Source of the DNA: Planctomycetota bacterium
GTDB lineage: Bacteria > Planctomycetota > UBA1135 > GCA-002686595
Assembly: GCA_021413885.1 (NCBI GenBank)
Contig: JAIOPM010000050.1
Span: 1 to 38,007, forward strand
Reading direction: 5' to 3'
DNA: 38,007 nt
In this document: in pieces, positions 33,379-38,007 of the stretch
Layout: every line of letters begins with the position of its first letter
Position numbering within the stretch: the stretch's first letter is position 1
The notes under the pieces: model-generated
Database searches by the model: none
What the model saw: the letters and a program-made list of their open reading frames with translations, nothing else
Told to the model about the DNA's origin: nothing
Program-made: the position numbers and the translations under genes

Positions 33379-34536
33379 ATGTCGAATCCGGGGACCACGC
33401 AGGACGCGGCTCGTTCGGACGAGCGGGCGCAAGGACGTCGGACGATCGTCACGGCGCTCGTCGCGCCGGTGGTCGTGTTCTTCGCGCTCGCGTGGAGTTC
33501 GTCGAGTTCGGTTGCGGAACGGCGCGAACTGCGCGATTGGACGTTCGATGGAAGAACGCAGGCGCTCGGCGCGGGCGACGTCGAGTTCGAGCTGCGTGCG
33601 AAGCCGGTGCGGCTCGCGCACGTGCTCGCAACCGACGAACTCGGGAGCACGAACTTCGTGTTCGAGCTCGACAACCCGTCCGCTGCGCCCGTGCACGTCA
33701 CCGTCTTCGTCAGCGACGAGCCGCCCGGTCCACGAGCCGCGTCGTTCAGGCCGGTGGCGCTCGCGGTGCTCGAGCCCGGCGCGACGAAGCGAAGTGTGCG
33801 CGCGACGATCGAGAACGATCGGGAGCTCGCGAACGCGCGGCGCGTGATGCTCGGCCTTCGCGGACTCGCGTTGCCGTCGCGCGTCGTGCTGCACTCGGCT
33901 GCGATCGAGCACGCGGGCTTTCGAACCCGCGTCGCCGCGATGACCGACGCTTTGCTGCGCGTCGAGCCGTTGAGCCCGCGCACCAACAACTTCATGGCGG
34001 GCCCGAGCCTCGCCGGGCACGGCTTCGGAGCGGTGTGTTGGCTCAGTTGGGCGGTGATCGTCGTCGTGCTCGTCGTGCGACGGCTCGCCGGTGCGCGCTT
34101 CGCAATCGGCACGCACGTCGCGCTCGGAACGATCGTGTTGTTCCTCGCGATCGACGCGCGGAACTGGGTCGATGGTTGGGGACGGCTGCGCAGTGCGCAA
34201 GAGCGCCATGCGGCGGCGAAGAACGTCGTCGAAGAGCTCGCGCCGCTCGAACCCTCGCCGTGGTTCATCCCGGCGCTCGAACGCTTGCGCGCGGCGACGA
34301 CGCCGACGTCGTTCGCGGTCGAGCGCGTGCCGACCGAGAAGCGCGACCTGATCGGCGAGGCCGAGGATTTGCGTCTCGCGTACTACGGTCATCCGGCGCG
34401 CGCCGCGGCGAATCCGGCGGACGCGCAGCTCGTGATCGTCGTCGGGAGCGCGACGAGCGAGATCGAGCGCGACCCGCGCTTCCACGTCACTGCGACGTTT
34501 GCCGACGGCTCGCGAATCCTGGAGCGCGCGCCGTGA
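33379..34536 (+). CDS. Membrane protein coupled to a GT-C-like gene
   Basis: 385 residues from the ATG at 33379. A charged N-terminus leads to a helix at about 23-40 (IVTALVAPVVVFFALAW). A beta-rich periplasmic part follows (FELDNPSAAPVHVTVFVSDE). Two more helices lie at about 215-262 (GAVCWLSWAVIVVVLVVRRL; GTHVALGTIVLFLAIDARNW), then a soluble C-terminal domain. The stop overlaps the next start as GTGA, so the two proteins are made together. I do not recognise a family; it is probably a partner of the glycosyltransferase-like protein that follows. Confidence 0.65.
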   Translation: MSNPGTTQDAARSDERAQGRRTIVTALVAPVVVFFALAWSSSSSVAERRELRDWTFDGRTQALGAGDVEFELRAKPVRLAHVLATDELGSTNFVFELDNPSAAPVHVTVFVSDEPPGPRAASFRPVALAVLEPGATKRSVRATIENDRELANARRVMLGLRGLALPSRVVLHSAAIEHAGFRTRVAAMTDALLRVEPLSPRTNNFMAGPSLAGHGFGAVCWLSWAVIVVVLVVRRLAGARFAIGTHVALGTIVLFLAIDARNWVDGWGRLRSAQERHAAAKNVVEELAPLEPSPWFIPALERLRAATTPTSFAVERVPTEKRDLIGEAEDLRLAYYGHPARAAANPADAQLVIVVGSATSEIERDPRFHVTATFADGSRILERAP

Positions 34537-35732
34537 TCCTCGTCGAACACTTGCTCGCGACGGCATGCGTGCTGCTGGGCGGCGCGGGTTGGCTCGCGTG
34601 GATCGATCGCGCGAGCGCGTCGAGTCGCTCGTTCTTCGAGCGCCTCGGCCTCGCGTACTTCGTGGGCCTGGGCTGGACGACGTTCGCGGCGTGGGGCCTC
34701 GGCGCGTTCGGGTCCTGCGAAAGGATCCCCTTGCTCGTCGCGACGTTGCTGCCGGCGCTGCTGCTCTTGCGTCGCAAGCGCAAGATCGCGTTGCCGTTCG
34801 CGCGCGACGTCTTCGACACCGGCGCGACGTTCGACTACGTGATGCCGCGCGGGTACCCGAAGTTGCCGGGGCTCGCGCTCTTCGCGTTCGCGTACGTCCG
34901 CGCGGAGTGGAGCGAGCACGCGCTCAACCTCGTCTACTTCAACTACCTCGCGTTCTTCCTCGCGTGGTTCCACGGCGCGGCGCGCGCGTTCGTGCCGACG
35001 CGCTTCGCGTGGCTCGCGACCGCGGTGGTTGCGGGCTTCCCGTTGATGGCGACGCACGCCGTGCAGATCGGCTACTCGGATCTGCCGTTCCTCGTCTTCC
35101 TCTCGATCGCCGGGTTCGAACTCCAACGTTGGGCGGACGAGCGGCGGCGCGCGGACCTCGTGCTCGCGCTGTTCGCGCTCAGTGCGGCGGCGGCGACGAA
35201 GATCGAGGGACGCGTACCGTGCGGCGTCGTCGGAGCGTTGTTGCTCGCGTCGATCGAACTCGAGCATCGCCTGCGCGTCGCGCGCTGGAAACTCCTCGGC
35301 GCATGGTTCCTCGCAGGCGCGGCCGCGGTCGGCGCGATGATCGTGCTCGACCTGCGCTATGGAGACGGCGGGCCGCCGTTCCTGTCGCTCGAGATGTGGC
35401 GACGCGTGCGGCCGGGGAATCACTGGAGCGAGATCGGCGGGCCGGCGCTCGACCAGTTCGTCACCGAGATGAACACGTGGATGGTGCTCGGCACGTTGTT
35501 GCCTTTCGTGGTGGTGGTGGCGGCCGTACGCGTGCGCGGCGAGCGCGGGTTCTACCTCGTCGCGTTCACGCTGCTCGTGCTCACGAGCTACGCGTACGTC
35601 TTCACCGTCGGCGACGCGTACCGTTTCCTGGTGCGGGCCTCGACGGTCAATCGTGCGTACCTCCACCTCGTTCCGTTGCTGGTGCTCGCCTGCGCGTTGC
35701 ACCTCGCGCCGCGCCGGACGGCCAGCGCCTGA
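34533..35732 (+). CDS. Multi-pass glycosyltransferase-like protein (GT-C-like)
   Basis: 399 residues from the GTG at 34533 overlapping the previous stop. Helices start at EHLLATACVLLGGAGWLAWI. The first large loop holds DTGATFDYVMPRGYPKLPGL, followed by NLVYFNYLAFFLAWFHGAAR and the HAVQIGYSDLPFLVFLSIAG helix, with a characteristic Asp in GYSDLP. About nine helices are present, ending at YLHLVPLLVLACALHLAPRR. The overall look fits a GT-C sugar transferase lacking a large soluble C-terminal domain. The upstream coupled gene may supply the missing soluble part. Substrate unknown. Confidence 0.65.
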   Translation: MILVEHLLATACVLLGGAGWLAWIDRASASSRSFFERLGLAYFVGLGWTTFAAWGLGAFGSCERIPLLVATLLPALLLLRRKRKIALPFARDVFDTGATFDYVMPRGYPKLPGLALFAFAYVRAEWSEHALNLVYFNYLAFFLAWFHGAARAFVPTRFAWLATAVVAGFPLMATHAVQIGYSDLPFLVFLSIAGFELQRWADERRRADLVLALFALSAAAATKIEGRVPCGVVGALLLASIELEHRLRVARWKLLGAWFLAGAAAVGAMIVLDLRYGDGGPPFLSLEMWRRVRPGNHWSEIGGPALDQFVTEMNTWMVLGTLLPFVVVVAAVRVRGERGFYLVAFTLLVLTSYAYVFTVGDAYRFLVRASTVNRAYLHLVPLLVLACALHLAPRRTASA

Positions 35733-35842
35733 CGTCGCACGCCGAGTCGGTGTTCGGGCGCGTTTTCACGCTGGCCGAATTCACCGGCGCGCACTAACTT
35801 GCCGCCGCTTCCCGAACTCGCTCGCGCGTTTCGAAACTCACG

Positions 35843-36334
35843 ATGTCCAAGTCCACCGAACGCACTCGTCGTACGCCGGAGCAACGCATCGCCGCGCTCC
35901 AGGCGAAGATCCAAACCATCAAGCAACGCGCGGAACGCGCCAAGGTCCAACGCTCGCCCGCGCTGCGTCACATGAACACGGCGCTGAAGTCGCTCGAGAA
36001 AGCGATGGCCGAGACGGACGACGCTGCGACGAAGCGCGCGCTCGAAGAAGCCCGCGCGACGTTGAGCGCGACGCTCGCCTTGAACGGCGTCGTCGTCGCT
36101 CGGTCCTCCGACGGCGGCGCGTCGCACGGCCGACGCTCGACCGCCGACGTCGCGGGATTGCAGGACCGACTCCTCGAACACGTGCGCGTCCATCCCGGTC
36201 AACGCGGCGAGGAGATCGCTGCGGCGCTCGGGACCGACACGACGACGATGCGTCCGGCGATGAAGAAGTTGATCGCGGCCGGTGCCGTGCGCACGACCGG
36301 CAAGAACCGCGGCATGCGGTACTTCGTCGGCTGA
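35843..36334 (+). CDS. Winged helix-turn-helix DNA-binding protein with N-terminal coiled coil
   Basis: 163 residues from the ATG at 35843. Residues 11-80 are a long charged helix with heptad spacing (EQRIAALQAKIQTIKQRAER), probably a dimerising coiled coil. Residues 102-163 are a winged HTH: LQDRLLEHVRVHPGQRGEEI, AAALGTDTTTMRPAMKKLIA, and the wing GAVRTTGKNRGMRYFVG, similar to MarR/DprA-type or SelB-type winged domains. It is likely a chromosome-associated or local transcription regulator. It stands alone, 110 bp after the glycosyltransferase gene and before the sortase system. Confidence 0.7.
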   Translation: MSKSTERTRRTPEQRIAALQAKIQTIKQRAERAKVQRSPALRHMNTALKSLEKAMAETDDAATKRALEEARATLSATLALNGVVVARSSDGGASHGRRSTADVAGLQDRLLEHVRVHPGQRGEEIAAALGTDTTTMRPAMKKLIAAGAVRTTGKNRGMRYFVG

Positions 36335-36655
36335 GAGCTGAGCTTCGCGCGCCGCTTCGACGCGTCCGGAATTTTCACGGGCGCTCTTCGCGAAGGCTGC
36401 ACGGAACGCCGGCGGGAAGCGCGGTCGGGCCGTTGGCCGGCTCCGAATTCGCTCATCGGAGCGATACCCATTCACCCGGAACTGCATCGAAATCCGCGAG
36501 ACTTCGAACGGCACGACAGGGCCAATGAGAGGCGGCGAGCGGCGGGTCCGGCTCGGAAGCGTCGGGCACAACTACTTGCCAGACACATGCTTGCGCGCTG
36601 TGCAGTCGCGCCGTGGAAACGACCTCCCGCTACCCCGCGCTAGAGTCGGCGCGCC
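36335..36655 (+). other. Intergenic region without a convincing gene
   Basis: Between the winged-helix gene and the promoter of the sortase-substrate gene. Reading frames are open on several phases but no protein signature, tRNA or clear hairpin was found. It may hold the terminator of the upstream gene and regulatory sites. Confidence 0.5.
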
Positions 36656-36684
36656 TTGACAGACGGGCGCGGTTCAGCGCTAAT
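36656..36684 (+). promoter_or_regulatory. Sigma-70-type promoter of the VPEI-tail protein gene
   Basis: Perfect TTGACA (36656-36661), 17-nt spacer, then GCTAAT (36679-36684), matching TATAAT in its last four bases. Transcription would start near 36691, 33 nt before the ATG at 36724. The arrangement (TTGACAGACGG and a ~33-nt leader) is the same as at the metal-uptake operon promoter. Confidence 0.65.
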
Positions 36685-36723
36685 CCTCGTTGTCCTCGCA
36701 AGCACTTCCGGAGCCTGATTCTC

Positions 36724-37002
36724 ATGTTCGCCTTCCAACGCTCGTTCCGCATCGCCGCCCTCCTTGCCGTCGTCGGCGTCTTGACGTCGTCCGCTTACGC
36801 GGGCCAGAAGGACATCCGCTTCGGCGATCAGCCGGGCAAGGGTCCGGGTCAAGCCGACGTGGCGCTGGACTTCGAGATCCCGCACTACAAGGTCGAGGTC
36901 GTCGTGCCGGAGATCGCTCCCGCCGCGCTCGGCAGTTTGGTCGCGCTGTTGGTCGGCGGTGGTTTGCTGCTGCGCTCTCGACGCAGCGCGAAGAGCGCCT
37001 GA
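36724..37002 (+). CDS. Small exported protein with VPEI-type C-terminal sorting signal (exosortase substrate)
   Basis: 92 residues from the ATG at 36724; the open frame continues upstream but the promoter at 36656 and the signal peptide favour this start. The signal peptide covers residues 1-26 (IAALLAVVGVLTSSAYA). A short mature part of about 35 residues follows (GQKDIRFGDQPGKGPGQADV and onward). The C-terminal tripartite signal is VPEI at 61-64, a helix at 67-83 (AALGSLVALLVGGGLLL) and a basic end RSRRSAK. This is the PEP-CTERM architecture, closest to the VPEID-CTERM variant that pairs with exosortase E. The exosortase is encoded 81 bp downstream, which makes it the dedicated partner. Confidence 0.8.
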   Translation: MFAFQRSFRIAALLAVVGVLTSSAYAGQKDIRFGDQPGKGPGQADVALDFEIPHYKVEVVVPEIAPAALGSLVALLVGGGLLLRSRRSAKSA

Positions 37003-37083
37003 CGTTCGTCCGCGTCGACACCTCGACGCGTCCCGGCCTTGACCGGTTCACACCGCGCGCCTCGCGCAACTCCGAGTAGCTTC

Positions 37084-38007
37084 GTGGACTTCGCGAAATC
37101 GCGCGCAGTCTGGCTCGTCTGCCTGCTCGCCGCGGAAGGTCTGTGCCTCGGCGTGAGCTTCGACTCCGCCGCGCTCGAACGCTTCGGTCCGGGCTGGTGG
37201 TCGCCGCTCGTGCACATCGCCGGCCGGTCGATGCCCGTCGCGGCCACGGTGTTCGCGGCGCTCGCACTCGTGCTCGCGGCGGACAGCCGACGCAGCGGCG
37301 AACGACCGCTGTGGAAACTCCCCCACCGTCCTTGGCCGTTCGTCGGCCTCGAGCTCGTCGCATTCGCGTGCGCGTGGTGGCTCGGGAGCAAGCTCTTCCG
37401 CATCGACGGCAGCCTCGACGCTCCGAGCGCGCGTTTCGCGGGCTGGCTCGCGGCCGTCGCGGCGACGCTGGGCGCATGGCTCGCCGCGCTCGTGCCGCCG
37501 CGGGCGCTGCTCGAACTCGCAAGACGCCGCGCGGGTTGGCTGGTCGCGGCGCTCGTCCTCGGCACGCTCGCGTTCGCGGCGGGACGCTCGGCGCAGGAGC
37601 TCTGGATGCCGCTACGGCGCGCGACGTTCGTCGCGGCGCAAGCGAGCCTCGCGCTCTTCGAACCCACGGTCCGCGCGGAGCCCGAGACGCTGACGCTCGG
37701 TGCCGGTAACTTCGCCGTGATCATCGCGCCGGAGTGCTCGGGGTACGAAGGCCTCGGGCTCGCGGCGGTGTTCACGTTGGCGGCGCTCGTGCTCTTCCGC
37801 GACGTCTGGCGTTTTCCGCGAGCGTGGTTGTTGGTGCCGCTCGCGATGCTCGCGGCGTGGGTTGCGAACGTCGTGCGCCTGGTCGCGCTGATCTCGATCG
37901 GCGCCCACGTGTCGCCGGCGATCGCACTCGGCGGTTTCCATTCGTACGCGGGGACGCTGCTGTTCTGCGCGGCGTCGCTTTCCTCGGTCGCGTTGGGCCT
38001 GCGCTCG
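37084..38007 (+). CDS. xrtE: Exosortase, probably exosortase E (XrtE) type, 3' end outside window
   Basis: A polytopic transpeptidase-like sorting enzyme that cleaves C-terminal PEP-type signals. 308 residues are present from the GTG at 37084, open to the window edge. The N-terminal helix LVCLLAAEGLCLGVSFDSAA resembles the start of exosortase E proteins. Catalytic residues are visible in the right order: Cys218 in IIAPECSGYEGLGL, Arg265 in VANVVRLVALI and His286 in LGGFHSYAG. About eight helices are seen. Exosortase E has a fused CAAX-protease-like C-terminal domain, which would begin just outside the window. The GTG start has only a weak ribosome site; the next ATG (37229) would remove the first helix. 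Confidence 0.85.
   Translation, partial: MDFAKSRAVWLVCLLAAEGLCLGVSFDSAALERFGPGWWSPLVHIAGRSMPVAATVFAALALVLAADSRRSGERPLWKLPHRPWPFVGLELVAFACAWWLGSKLFRIDGSLDAPSARFAGWLAAVAATLGAWLAALVPPRALLELARRRAGWLVAALVLGTLAFAAGRSAQELWMPLRRATFVAAQASLALFEPTVRAEPETLTLGAGNFAVIIAPECSGYEGLGLAAVFTLAALVLFRDVWRFPRAWLLVPLAMLAAWVANVVRLVALISIGAHVSPAIALGGFHSYAGTLLFCAASLSSVALGLRS

Noticed and set aside
1..38007. tRNA, rRNA, CRISPR arrays or a phage module
   Set aside because: No clover-leaf signatures, repeat-spacer pattern or structural phage gene set was seen; tail-fibre resemblance is confined to one exported protein.

Overview
The window is high-G+C bacterial chromosome whose gene content points to Planctomycetota, probably a lineage related to the marine Poly30/Pla163-type isolates. 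The reasons are the FG-GAP/VCBS and HAF-repeat secreted proteins, an ECF sigma factor fused to a periplasmic sensor-like region, many GT-C membrane glycosyltransferases, an exosortase with its substrate, and C-terminal secretion-type domains that I recall as recurrent in that group. The assignment rests on family recognition, not on a search. No tRNA, rRNA or CRISPR was seen.

Layout. 1-2612 (minus) is a metal-uptake operon: a small His-rich protein, an outer-membrane barrel and a ZnuA-type substrate-binding protein that runs off the left edge. 2876-4557 (minus) is a tightly coupled trio: two paralogous multi-pass proteins and a 96-residue protein. 4674-8392 (minus) holds a HAF-repeat protein, a conserved membrane protein and an FG-GAP protein. 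At 8510-11005 (plus) an ECF sigma factor is fused in one reading frame to a transmembrane helix and five carboxypeptidase-regulatory-like units; a perfect inverted repeat lies in the divergent spacer before it. 11028-16174 (minus) holds a large secreted FG-GAP/tail-fibre-like protein, a DUF1428 protein, a TlpA-like thioredoxin and a PepSY-type membrane protein.

At 16259-16921 (plus) is the most striking gene: an iodothyronine-deiodinase-like selenoprotein. Its in-frame UGA (codon 82) sits exactly at the family's Sec position, and a hairpin with a GGUC loop follows 11 nt later, as expected for a bacterial SECIS. Plain ORF calling breaks this gene in two.

17233-35732 is dominated by membrane sugar-transfer and acyl-transfer proteins: an HGSNAT-like protein, four GT-C-type proteins, and an MFS/spermidine-synthase-like/TPR fusion. 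It also holds an SGNH hydrolase, a TPR protein, another FG-GAP secreted protein and small cytosolic proteins. Three MITE-like elements (17037, 23991, 26305) with CTAG ends and about 20-bp terminal inverted repeats are scattered here. The third has inserted between two convergent genes and rewritten the C-terminus of one of them.

35843-38007 (plus) holds a winged-helix protein and then a short protein with a VPEI-type sorting tail. Directly downstream is an exosortase with Cys218, Arg265 and His286, which runs off the right edge. This is a sortase/substrate pair beside a polysaccharide-type gene set, a combination known for exosortase systems. Almost every gene has long open frames on the opposite strand because of the base composition; these were left out.
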